In this document: in pieces, positions 21,582 to 33,900 of the stretch
Layout: each line of letters starts with the position of its first letter
Position numbering within the stretch: position 1 is the first letter of the stretch
Origin: Timema cristinae
Lineage: Eukaryota > Arthropoda > Insecta > Phasmatodea > Timematidae
Direction of reading: 5' to 3'
NCBI GenBank assembly: GCA_039000515.1
Contig: JBCFYV010011172.1
Location: 78,459,846 to 78,523,845, forward strand
DNA length: 64,000 nt
The notes under the pieces: generated by a model
What the model saw: only the letters and a program-made list of their open reading frames with translations
Databases searched by the model: none
What the model was told of the DNA's origin: nothing
Made by a program: the position numbers and the translations under genes

Positions 21582-22390
21582 AGATTTTGTTTTTGTTAGT
21601 AAGGTTTTCTAAACTTATTGTTTTGATAGTATATTTTAGACTCAATGGAGTGGAGTAAGGAGGAGACCATACGGTTTATAAAAACATACAAATAGTATTT
21701 TGTGTAGAAATGTTGGACACAATTGAAGATGGCCATAACCCAAAATCAGTTGGGTGCATCCCACTGTACATTCCACTGACAGGTTGGAAATTTAAGTCGC
21801 CAATAATCTTGTTCCACTTACACCTCCATGCTTGCTTTCAATTTTGACACCCATTGACGCAGTGACTTTCGTTTCTTTTTTCGAAATCGAATAATGAATA
21901 AAAATGTTGGAGGTTGCTGCTATTTACAGAAATGTGCTCATTGCTGCGAATAACTAGAAATGAACACACACTCTAAGTTCGATACGTAGTCCCATGTCCT
22001 CGGTTTTAATATGGATACGTAGTGATGATACAAAAAAAATCCGACAATGTTGCACCTAATCGTATCAATAGATTATACGCAACGATAACACGATACGCGG
22101 ATAAACATTAATGGATACCCACCTACGGCATGCAGAAGTTTGAAATGTAAATGTTAGTAGCCCTTGTCCACAAACCTGTGCACCTCAAAGCCAGAGTTTT
22201 GAAATTTTGGTAAGATTTTCTAAATTAATTAAAAATCGAAACAATTTTAAGAAAATTGATTAGTGCCGTGAGAAAACCATTTCATACAAATATTTTTAAT
22301 GCAGATTGGTTGCCATAGAGAGTAAACAAGTAGAGTTTGGTATCTACAAATAACTCTTCTTCTAATGTCTCAATTATTTATTAAATATGC
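21582..22390. other. No feature seen
   Basis: AT-rich unique-looking sequence with no supported gene or repeat. Confidence 0.4.
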
Positions 22391-22690
22391 TAAAAAGAAA
22401 TAAAGGGTAAAAATGATATAAAGGGCAAGAAGTAAATTATAAAAATAAAAAAGTTATAATGGTTAAAAAGAGTAAGAGAAATAAAAAAATGTGAAAGGAT
22501 TAAAAAGACCCAAAGGGCAAAAAAGGGTAAACAAATGTAAGAAAGGGTAAAAGGCTACAGGGTAGAAGGCATAAACGACTTGGAAAGGGCAAATAATTGG
22601 TAAAAAGAGTAAATAGGACAATAAGGGAAAAAAATTGTAAAAATGTTATATCTTGAGATAAAGAGGGTAAAAAGTTGTAAAAAGTGCAAA
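22391..22690. repeat. Degenerate purine-rich short repeats
   Basis: Irregular reiterations of 'aaagggtaaaaag'-like words about 12-20 bp apart, almost free of C. The period is not exact, consistent with an old, decayed simple repeat. Confidence 0.6.
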
Positions 22691-22695
22691 ATATT

Positions 22696-22728
22696 ATTAT
22701 TTTATTATTATTATTATTATTATTATTA

Positions 22729-22826
<98 letters not shown>

Positions 22827-23105
22827 TATTATTATTAGCACCGCGTCTTACTACCCGTTCGGGTTATACGCACTTACGCTAAGTGTAATGGTAGGGTGAT
22901 TATGAGATGAAATGAAGGACCTACAGTTTAACGTGGAATCCGAACCATGGTGGAGGCCTGGCATTCCCCACATTCACAAGATGTCTTGTCAGAGGTGAAG
23001 GAAGGGTTTGGAAATCAGATAAATCTGTGCCGGGACCGAGGATTGAACCCCAGCCGCCAGCACAGAAGTCTGACACCTTACCCCTAGACCACCAGGTCAC
23101 CGACG
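22696..23105 (-). mobile_element. SINE-A with very long (ATT)n tail, perfect 10-bp target duplication
   Basis: Reverse orientation: 'agcaccgcgtcttactaccc' at 22838 is the complement of the SINE-A tail, and 'cctagaccaccaggtcac' at 23083-23100 is the complement of the head. The tail is an expanded (ATT)n of about 140 bp. GCAAAATATT flanks at 22686-22695 and 23106-23115. The long Tyr/Ile-only open frames in the tail are not genes. Confidence 0.9.
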
Positions 23106-23261
23106 GCAAAATATTTAAAATATTTAAAATGGGTGAATGGATTTTAAAAAAACGCTGTAAATAAACTAAAAAAGTGCTTGAAAGTACTTTTGATTGGATT
23201 TAATAACAAACCTAATAGCCAATAATAAGGTATGATTTAACACTCTTTTTACGTTCTTGCT

Positions 23262-23600
23262 ATCTTACAGGTAGAGAAAGTATTGTGATCGTAAAAAAAA
23301 TCGAACTTGAGATTTTGATGAATCCGAAAAAGTAGTTTTTGAATTTCCGTCTGTCTGTCTGTACCACTAACTAAAGTCTAAACCATTTTACTGATCAGGC
23401 TAAAACTTGATATCTATGGTTTTCATAAGGTTGCCCCGAGGTCTTTTTGGAATTGGATATATAACCCTAAACTGAAGGGTAGTTTATTGAAGGGCAAAAA
23501 GAAAAAAAAAATCGATTTTCTCAAAATCGGCTTTAACGATTTTGATTAAATTTCATCTCTAAACATCAAAAAACATTCTAAGGGCTCCGGTCTGTGCGTA
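23262..23600 (+). repeat. Dispersed repeat with 'agtattgtgatcg' start, copy 1
   Basis: The opening 'gagaaagtattgtgatcgta' is followed by 'gaacttgagattttgatg', a (gtct)n microsatellite and two A-rich/'ctcaaaatcgg' blocks. Related copies are at 23765-23970, 43245-43500 and 62680-62860. Similar sequences are, from memory, scattered widely through invertebrate genomes; the element type is not known to me. Confidence 0.5.
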
Positions 23601-23764
23601 AATTCACATTTTTTTTATAATATCTCCTAAACTATTTGAGATATGAAATTACTTATCATTACAAATAATCAAATATTTTATTCGGATCATAATTTAATAA
23701 AACCAATAACTTTCAATTTATATGCAAATATATATATTTTTTAACTTTTCGAACACAAAAGGTA

Positions 23765-23970
23765 AAGGATTTCGACTGTAATAAAATATAACTTGAAATG
23801 TTGATGGATGTCGACGTCTCATAACCCCCCGAACCCTAAAAAGTGGTCTTTGCAATGCCGTGTGTCTGTTTGGACTTAAAATTAAGAGTAGTTTAATAAA
23901 GGGCTAAAAGAGAAAAAATCTATTTTCTCAAAACCAGCTCTTAACGATTTTGATTAAAATTCGTATCTAG
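23765..23970 (+). repeat. Dispersed repeat, copy 2 (diverged)
   Basis: Shares 'aaagg...cgactgta', 'acttgaaatgttgatgga', 'tcgacgtctcataaccccc' and 'aacgattttgattaaa' with the neighbouring copy, in the same orientation. Confidence 0.45.
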
Positions 23971-24499
23971 GCATTGATTAAGATTATAAATAAACTGGTT
24001 ATTTTAATTTTCCCATGAAAATGACTTTTAGGGTACTTTACAGAAGCAGAAACTTCCGTATCTCCGCAACTATTGGCGATACTAAATAATTTTTCATTGC
24101 AAAATTGTAGTACTATTAAAAATAAAAATCTTTTTTTATTGTAACGTTTAAAAGAGCTAGCCTGATATATTAATGTTTGTTCGCCATCATCAGGTGACAT
24201 TTGATATACGATTGAATTGGGTCCAAGTTTTCTGTTCTGTATTATAATAATTAAAAAGGGATGATGTATTATTTTATAAATTATAAGTTCTGGTGTTTTT
24301 ATGTTTTTTTAAAATTTTTAAGTATATAAACAGTTTGTTGCTAGATATTTCACACGTTCTAGATTTTAATAAAAGCCCGATTATTACGTTATATGCATGA
24401 TAATTTCCGACATATGAGATTTAGAACACAGATTAAGATATCATAGACTCCACCTACACGGTTCCTCGTCAGGAAGGAAAGTGAAGAGATGCGTACCCT

Positions 24500-24640
24500 G
24501 AAGGGGTATATAAAGCGACATTTCCTTCTCGAATATTCCTAAAAGAAAAAAGGTGTGGTCATCCAGGTTCACAAAACTGCGTTGTCTTTTTAAACAGAGA
24601 CTTAGGAGGATGTCACCACACCTGGCAACTTAACAATTAA
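24500..24640 (+). promoter_or_regulatory. Candidate core promoter upstream of the SmydA gene
   Basis: 'ggggtatataaagcgaca' (24505-24522) is a strong TATA-box match in a locally GC-richer patch. The first coding exon lies 3.3 kb downstream, preceded by a possible acceptor ('gttgttttgtcccag', 27781-27795). A 5' untranslated exon starting near 24540 and spliced to 27796 would connect the two, but no donor is proven. Confidence 0.25.
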
Positions 24641-25439
24641 CGCAATAATTCTCCAATGCCATGGGGTAATTAAATATAGGTAAGACTCTAAAAAAGTTTG
24701 TTGTTTTTCCTTAAACCTCTTAGAAGAAATATTTGCACTGCAATGATATATCTACATATTATACTAAATAGTAAATATTTACATTTTTTATTGGTCAAAA
24801 TTTATAAATGACGACATTAATTCTTTGAAAATAAAATTGTTAAATTTTTTACCAGGACTCAAAAAATGTTTTACATAAATATAGTGCAACTTATGCTTGG
24901 GTTTGCTAGTGTATATTATTTCATTTCACATAATATATTAGTAGTTTTGAGTAAATATCCCCATTTTTAAACAATAGAGCGAGAAAGTCCGTGCGGAGCT
25001 CCATACCATTTATTTTTATTAGCACCTACAGGCAAGCCTTCAAAGTACAGTATTATGAATACTATGTATAGAGAAGTTATAAGTTAACTTCAAAAGAAAT
25101 GTCAGCTTTTAAAACATGTTCAGATTATATATATTTTGATATTGTATATTGGTCAACCTAATTTCGCGTTATGTATCATAGTTTAAAAGCAAAAAAGTAT
25201 TTATTAATTATGATATCAGAAATTTAAAAATATGGATAATTATGACAAAATGTGTGTTATGTTTATACATAAAAATAATTAAGTACTTATAGATTCCACA
25301 TGTCGAAAAAGGCTACACATAGTAAAAATAAAACAATAAGATATCTTTTTACTGGTTAAATTGAAGTTAACCGTTAAATATTTCTTTTTAAAACAAGTTG
25401 AATGCATAGTTAGAATAGCCAGTGTTTACCACAGTAAGC

Positions 25440-27760
25440 AGGCCTCTAAGGGTAAAGGGGACTGAGATATAGGGGCTATTTGCAGCTCTCTTACAGGAGA
25501 TAACATAAGTTGACGTGATATTTTGATTCTATAGCATCTTTCAAGGGATGGAAAGAGTTTACTGGTTATATAGCATATTGCAAAGGATAACAGGAGCTTA
25601 CTGGCTTATATAGCATATTGCAAGGGATAAAAGGATATCACTGGCTTCTATAGGATATTGCAAGAGATAAAAGGATAGTACTGGATTCTATAGCATCTCG
25701 CAAGGGATACCAGGTGTATACTGGCTTTTATAGCTTTCTTTCAAGCGATAACCTGAGTTAACTTGACCCTATAGCTCTCTTACCAGAAATAACATGAGTT
25801 GACTTGACTCTATAGCTCCTCTTACATTGGATAACGAGAGTAGATTGGCTTCTATTTCTCGCTTACATTGGATAACGAGAGTAGATTGGCTTCTATTTCT
25901 CGCTTACATTGGATAACGAGAGTAGATTGGCTTCTATTGCTCGCTTACATTGGATAACGAGAGTAGATTGGCTTCTATTTCTCGCTTACATGGATAACGA
26001 GAGTAGATTGGCTTCTATTGCTCGCTTACATTGGATAACGAGAGTAGATTGGCTTCTATTGCTCACTTACATTAGATAACGAGAGTTAATTGGCTTCTAT
26101 TGCTCACTTACATTGGATAACGAGAGTAGATTGGCTTCTATTGCTCACTTACATTGGATAACGAGAGTAGATTGGCTTCTATTGCTCGCTTACATTGGAT
26201 AACGAGAGTAGATTGGCTTCTATTGCTCACTTACATTAGATAACGAGAGTAGATTGGCTTCTATTCTCACTTACATTGGATAACGAGAGTAGATTGGCTT
26301 CTATTGCTCCTTACATTAGATAACGAGAGTAGATTGGCTTCTATTGCTCACTTACATTAGATAACGAGAGTAGATTGGCTTCTATTGCTCACTTACATTA
26401 GATAACGAGAGTAGATTGGCTTCTATTGCTCACTTACATTGGATAACGAGAGTAGATTGGCTTCTATTGCTCACTTACATTGGATAACGAGAGTGGATTG
26501 GCTTCTATTGATGGCTTACATTGGATAACGAGAGTAGATTGGCTTCTATTGCTCACTTACATTAGATAACGAGAGTAGATTGGCTTCTATTGCTCATTAC
26601 ATTGGATAACGAGAGTAGATTGGCTTCTATTGCTCACTTACATTGGATAACGAGAGTAGATTGGCTTCTATTGCTCGCTTACATTGGATAACGAGAGTAG
26701 ATTGGCTTCTATTGCTCACTTACATTAGATAACGAGAGTAGATTGGCTTCTATTGCTCACTTACATTAGATAACGAGAGTAGATTGGCTTCTATTGCTCA
26801 CTTACATTAGATAACGAGAGTAGATTGGCTTCTATTGCTCACTTACATTGGATACGAGAGTAGATTGGCTTCTATTGCTCACTTACATTGGATAACGAGA
26901 GTAGGATTGGCTTCTATTGATGGCTTACATTGGATAACGAGAGTAGATTGGCTTCTATTGCTCACTTACATTGATAACGAGAGTAGATTGGCTTCTATTG
27001 CTCCTTACATTGGATAGCGAGAGTAGATTGGCTTCTATTGCTCGCTTACATTGATAACGAGAGTAGATTGTCTTCTTTTTGCTCACTTACATTGGATAGC
27101 GAGAGTAGATTGGCTTCTATTTCTCGCTTGTATTGGATAGCGAGAGTAGATTGGCTTCTATTGCTCGCTTACATTAGATAACGAGAGTAGATTGGCTTCT
27201 ATTGCTCGCTTACATTGGATAACGAGAGTAGATTGGCTTCTATTACTCGCTTACATTGGATAGCGAGAGTAGATTGGCTTCTATTGCTCGGTTACATTGG
27301 ATAACGAGAGTAGATTGTCTTCTATTTCTCGCTTACATTGGATAACGAGAGTAAATTGGCTTCTATTACTCGCTTACATTGGATAACGAGAGTAGATTGG
27401 CTTCTATTGCTCGCTTACTTTGGATAGCGAGAGTAGATTGGCTTCTATTGCTCGCTTAATTAGATAACGAGAGTAGATTGTCTTCTATTTCTCGCTTGCA
27501 TTGGATAACGAGAGTAAATTGGCTTCTATTACTCGCTTACATTGTATTACAAGAATTGACTAGCCTCTGTATATTTATTATAAGGTTCACAAGAATTGGC
27601 TGGCCTCTGTTAATTTACTATAAGGGAGCAGAAGCATTGACTGGCCTCTGTATATTTATTACAAGTGAGGATAAGAGTTGACTGGCCTCTGTATATTTAT
27701 TATAAGTCAGAATAAGAGTTTAGTGACTTTTTCTATAGGTAGCTTTTAAGCGAATCTCTC
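25440..27760. repeat. 41-bp minisatellite (~42 core copies) with diverged edges, abutting the SmydA first exon
   Basis: The core, 25828-27546, repeats a 41-bp unit containing 'ttacattggataacgagagt' and 'agattggcttctattgctc'; 'tgctcactta' at 26101 and 26142 shows the period. Both edges are older: 25540-25825 has related ~41-bp units with 'ctggcttatatagcatatt' and 'caagggataa', and 27546-27730 has units with 'gactggcctctgtatattta'. Single-base losses are scattered in the core. The array ends about 60 bp before the ATG of the SmydA gene. Confidence 0.92.
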
Positions 27761-27801
27761 ACTTTCTCTCTGTGATCGCTGTTGTTTTGTCCCAGGTAAA
27801 A

Positions 27802-27936
27802 ATGGTTGGAGTGTGCGCTGTGTGTTCCAAGGATGCGACCCAGACATGTGAAGGATGTCACCTTAGAGATTACTGCACGTGGGAGCATCAGCAGAAAGAC
27901 TGGGAGAAACATATAGTCACCTGCAAACCTTTCAAG
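27802..27936 (+). CDS. SmydA exon 1: MYND zinc finger
   Basis: 45 codons, phase 0, donor AAG|gtcagt. Zinc ligands: C-x2-C ('CAVC'), C-x2-C ('CEGC'), C ('YCTWEHQ') and H-x-x-x-C ('HIVTC'), the MYND pattern. It joins in frame to exon 2 ('CKPFK' then 'VERNSFLGR'), the usual transition in SmydA proteins. Confidence 0.9.
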
Positions 27937-30900
27937 GTCAGTGTAAAGCCAATTACCGGTTAAGGGGCTTAATTTCGTTTCTCGTAATGATGCAACTAAC
28001 GTTAATCATATTACGAGCAACTATCTAACTCATTGTTCTACTAATCTTCATAGAGGAATGTATTATGAAATAAGTGACAACTTCTTTTTCATACAGTCTT
28101 CGTGCTCGAGTGATTAGTTTGGTTAACTACAAACTAAAGTAGGTCTAGCATGGTTACATTATTGTTCCAGTTGCCAAAAATAATTGAATATTCGGCTATG
28201 AATTTGTTTTATAGCTTAGATATCATAGCTCTGTCTTATTTTTGTCTGTTTGGTGTCAACTGCAGTTTCAGGTTAGTCGGCCTTGAATACCTGGCAAATG
28301 TCTTCACAGAATATCAAACTATTGTTCCTTGAACTTTAATTTGACTTCTATTGCTTTGCCGCAGAGATATATAGTAATGGAGACCTTGTAGCTGTCCTCA
28401 CAAAATGATCTTGAACTATTGTTCCTTCAACTTGAGTAAAACTTCCCTTACTTAGTCCTTGAGTTGATTGGCCCTAAAGACCTGACATATGTCCTTACAG
28501 AAGCTCGAATACAACTTTTACTGGTCGGTCCCTGAGTTTGATGGCTCTGGATACAATGTAGGTACCCAACAGAAGCTCGAACTATTGCTCCTTAAGCTAT
28601 AATACAACTTTTACTGGTCGGTCTCTAAGTTTCATGGCCCTGGATACAATGTAGGTACCCACACAGAAGCTCGAACTATTGCTCCTTAAGCTATAATACA
28701 ACTTTTACTGGTCGGTCTCTAAGTTTCATGGCCCTGGATACAATGTAGGTACCCACACAGAAGCTCGAACTATTGCTCCTTCAGTTAGAATACAACTTTT
28801 ACTGCTCGGTCCCTGAGTTTGATGGCCCTGGAACAATGTAGGTACCCTCATATAAACTCTAACTATTATTCCTTCATTTTGGGTTCAATTTTCACTGGTC
28901 TGTTCGCGAGTTCGATGGCCCAGCAGACCTTTATTGACCCTGTATGTTTCAAGACCTGCAGTCGTGTCGGAACTGATAATGTTATCATTGTTCAGCTGTC
29001 TAAAGTACATATGAGACTGCAAGCTGAATAAACACCATTGCATGTGAAAAGAGGCAAGGTCCATTTCCTCAAGACCGTCTTAGGTGGAGTTTCAAACCCT
29101 CCCCGAAAGTATTACTAATCATGACTGTACATTTGCATTCCTCCCCAATGTCTAGGCTAGTATATTATTGGAGTCTTATAAAATTCAAAAAGGCCAAAAG
29201 ATACAATTTTACTTTTAAAACTTTAAATTGTTAAAAGACGGATTTAATGTTTATTAATTAATTTCTGTTGACCTGGGTAGGTCTCAGGGTAAAGTGCTCG
29301 CCTCAGTAGCGATGCTAGTGAGTTCAAACCCAGTAGAAATTGACAGATTTTTCTTGAGCGATCAAAATATTTAGCACATCTTACCTCGGAGGACAAGTAA
29401 AGCCGTCAAGCCCATGTCGATTGTGGCATGTAAAATAGCCTTGGAAGGTTGGTGAGAATACATTTCCTGGCAAAATTGGTAGGCCCTTTTGCACTAGCTC
29501 ATAGAAATTCATTGTGGAAGACAACGGGGAACCACCACACTTTCTGAACTCCCCTAGTGCATGGGATTTCTACCAGATGGTGGGGGCAGCACTAACCAAT
29601 CGAAAGGCTGAGTGCATACCCAGCTCTGGATAGAGATGTGTGAAAGAAAATTTTCCCTATATTTTTTTCTGGAAACCATAATGTAATCGAGATATGGATA
29701 TCCCAAATGTCAACGTTTATACTTAAGATTAGTTCTACTGAGGCGTTCGTTAACACCAGAAACATCCTAAAACGAGCTTCGGTGGCCCATGGTCTAACGT
29801 GCTATTATCGCAATAGACTAGATTGCCGATAACAGGGAGATCGGTCTTCGATACCAGTCGGTTGTACTGAGGGCGGTTTTTCTTAATAGTTTTCCACTTT
29901 CACGAGTGCAATTCCCCTAAATTAAACCTTCCTCATCCCTAACACATCAGCGTAATTAATACATAGGCTGCAAACCGAACGGTTAGAAGACGTGGTGCTA
30001 AAAAAAATAGTAAAGAAACAAATGAATGCGAACTTTTGTTGACCCGCTATGTTCATAAATCATACTCAATTTCTTATCATCAATAAGTTAATTAAATAAT
30101 TTTAAGGTTGGCCCGACATTTGTTTTCCCTCCTATCCCTCGTCTTTCTAACTAGCCTTCACCACTCCCGTCCCCCTACCCCCTTCTTATAACCCATTCGT
30201 CTCTTAACACACCATATTTTGAAATACAATAAGCTCTAGGTGCCACCTCCACAGTTTAACCCCTCCACCACAAGCCACCACTGCGGAAAATTTTCCTAGT
30301 CGAAATTTCCTGGGAAATTTTCATCTCTAGTTCCGGATGGATATAAATCACATCAAACCAACCTTGGGTTGTTGACTTCAGGGGAATCGTGCACGTTATA
30401 AACTCATGGGCTGAATTAGTTCCAAATAAGTAAATATGATAAAATTACCCTGTCTTAAGAACCCCCCCCCCCTCCCTAAAAGACTAACTTACTTGGGAGT
30501 TAAGTACGGCTACACGAAGCCGACCCGCACCGCGTTTTCTAACAATTTTTATATTCTTTATAGACTGAGTTCTATTACAAAATAAGTTTGTATTTTTATT
30601 TTTACTTGCATAGGTTTTCACCTATTTTCATAAAATTAAGTTATCTATTAATTACGAAGAATAAAGTTTTAAGTTAGCTAATAATTAAGAAGAAGAAGTT
30701 TTGTTGTTCAACAAGTTGTTTATTATTATTATCACCGCGTCTTACTACCCGTTCGGGTTATACGCACTTACGCTAATGTGTAATGGTAGGGTGGTTGTTA
30801 GATGAAATGGAGACCTACAGTTTAACGTGGAATTCGAACCACGGTGGAGGCCTGGCATTCCACACATTCACAAGTTGTGATTAATACACGTCTTGTCAGA

Positions 30901-33900
30901 GGTGAAGGAAGGGTTTGGCAATCAGATACATTGTGCCGGGACCGAGGATTGAACCCGGACCCCAGCATCGAAGTCCGACACCTTACCCCTAGACCACCAG
31001 GTCACCCGAACAAGTTGTTGTATATCATATTGTTTATCTTGTACGTAATGTTAGAAACAATGACTACATCGTCACACGTGCAACGGCTGTGAAAGAAATT
31101 CCTAGTTTTACCATGAAAACAAAGTTCGTAGCTCCCAAACATTTAAATTCCGGTGGTAGGTGGCTATACGGTCCTCACAGCACCACAAAAGAGCGTAGCA
31201 ATGCGCTCTCGACGATTCGTCCGTGTCGTTGCGGACTTATGTAGCCACCTGCATTTAAAAACGTGGATAGCATTCCACCTGGAAAAATGCGGTGCGGTGC
31301 GGCTCCGTGTAGCCGGTGCTTAAGTATTTCTAAGGATAAGACCTATGTTACTAGTCCGCTTAAAAACTGCCACGCTATATATAAAAAAAGGTACTTGAGT
31401 CCTTTTAACATACTAGATAAGCAAAAAATTATTATATTCTGTTAGGCAGAAAATTCCAGTCGCAAAGTGGGATGTAGAAAGAGAGAAACAAATTGTTCAA
31501 GACAAGCCAAAATTCATCCGTGACCCTACAGGCCACAATATGTGCTTGAAGAAACTAAACAAAAATATGGGAGTTTGGTGTTCAAATCCCAGCTGGGGAC
31601 ACTTGACGTGTTTTTTCACCTATTGTTTTGAAATATATTAACATAAAGATTAACCCACTTCAGTGGCCACAAGGTCTAGCGTGCTACTCTCGCAGTAGAC
31701 TAGATTGCCGATGACGGGGAGATCAAGGTTCGAATCTCGGTCGGGTGTACTGAGGATGGTTTTCCAAAATGGTTTTTTACTCTCCTTACACGTAAATGCG
31801 GGTACTTTTCTATAAATATAACCCTTCTAAACTCTAAAACCATTAGCGTAATTAGTAAATAAGCGTATAACTCGAGCGGGTAGTAAGACGTGGTGCTTAA
31901 ACACCCATAAACATTAATAATATAGTTTATATTAATAAGCCGTAGAGCCTACTTTATTCGACCCATCAAATAAATTAATAAATCAAAATATATAAACTAT
32001 TTTACTTGTAAAGTTAATTGATTTTAATTTTATTTAGCATATAAATATAGAACAATAGTGAAAACTGACTTTGTAAATTATCTTTAGAATAACATACATG
32101 TTACCCGTATCGGTGAACACGCGGAATAATCGTCAAGCTCTCTTGGTCCGGTTTCATGGTGACGGGAAGGCTTGGGCTTGAATCCCGGCAGGGTGTTCTG
32201 TGGGTGATTTTACTAAATGGTTTTCCACTCTCCCTCTACGCAAATTAGGATAAATTTGTACTCGTCTAACTTCCTCATTCCTACTATAATAGTGCATTTA
32301 AATGTGGATAGGCCGAACAAGTAGTAAGATGAGGGTTAAAAAATAAAATGTTTTGTGACCTCTAAATCAGGGATTATCAACCTTACTAGGTCAGTGGCAC
32401 ACTTGTGAAAGGGATTAGAATCTAGTGGCACATTATAAGAATTTTCGTAGCGTTTTGTTTTTCACATTTTTTATTTTTTATCCATGTGTATATCAGCATA
32501 ACATATTAAACAATTAATAAGGTTTTAATTTTATGACTATTTAAATATAAATACCCACTCTATTATTGAGATAATTGAAAGATATATATAACAAAACCAC
32601 TGAATGAAATACATAACTAATGCTATAGAGTAAAATAACTTTGGAAATCAACAAACTAACACACTAACCAACCACAATATGTGACCATTAAAATTAATGA
32701 TACCACTAACAATGAAAAATTTATGTGGTCATCAAAAGGTAAACAATTATTGTCTCACATTTTATGCCATGGCACGTGCAATTCAAAGAAATTGTAGCGG
32801 ACAAAAATTTCTTCTCTTTCTTTATTTTCAATATCTTGTTGTAATATTCCCCCCCCCCCCCCCCCCCCATCAAAATTTACGCACTCCTAAGTACCACGGC
32901 ACACCAGTTGATAATATCTGTCCTTTTATGAGTTAAAGACGTTCACTTTGTGGACACAATTTAATTAAATGACTGCTTTATCAAATATTTATTATTGGCA
33001 CTCATTGCGGATATTTATTTAAAACTCACAATATCTTTACTGCTAGTAATTAAAAATCGGTGTTTAAAACCCGGCAGTAGCAAGGTATGGCTATTTTAAA
33101 AGTGTTAATAAGATAACTATGCCTATATAGATAGAATCATACTATGCTATAAAATTATTTCAATGTCGACGTTAATGTTTACTTTCGTAATAAAAACTTG
33201 TATCTTAATTTTATTTTAATGTTCTCAATTTAATTTTATTTCAGAATAAATTATCCTCCTTTTTCATTATTGAATCTGGTAGACCTATTTGAAGGTTTTT
33301 GGCCAGTATGTAAGAACGGAGCTGAGTGGGCCATTAGTGTAAGTGGAACGGTAGTGGCGTTGATTTGCTTGCTAGATACGGTGATTTTTCCAAGTGACAT
33401 CGTAAAGTGAGCGGTGCAGAAGTGTAGACACAAGCATACTACAGCGGCACTACTGACCAACTCACATATTTTTTCACTATTAATCCATTCATTCTATTGT
33501 GACACTAGCGATACCACCAACAGTGCACGCTGCCTAAATTTGAACTGACCAGTTGCTTAAAATTAGGACGATATAGCAGAGTAGCTCTACCGATAATTGA
33601 GATTAGTTTCATAGTCTTCTTGGCTCTCGACTTCAGCTTCTTCATCACAGTCAATTTTCGTGGGCACATAGTGGATAGATTTTTAAAGCCTTGTTGTGCT
33701 TCATTGAAGAAACATTTCTTGATATTATAAATTTCTTAGTGTCAGGATCGTACAGCCTGTAGTTGGTAGAATTTCCATCATATCCAACAAGTATCATCTT
33801 CTTGATTTTTTATCCAACTTCTTTCTTCCATTTTGCATCAGCATATAGGCTTCACATCTAAACGTCCTTTATGCGACAGCTGAGGCATTTTGCCGGCCCA

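Noticed and set aside
22643..22899. Tyr/Ile-rich open frames
   Set aside because: They are translations of the (ATT)n tail of a SINE.
25828..27546. CRISPR-like array
   Set aside because: Units are contiguous 41-bp repeats with no unique spacers, in a eukaryotic context.
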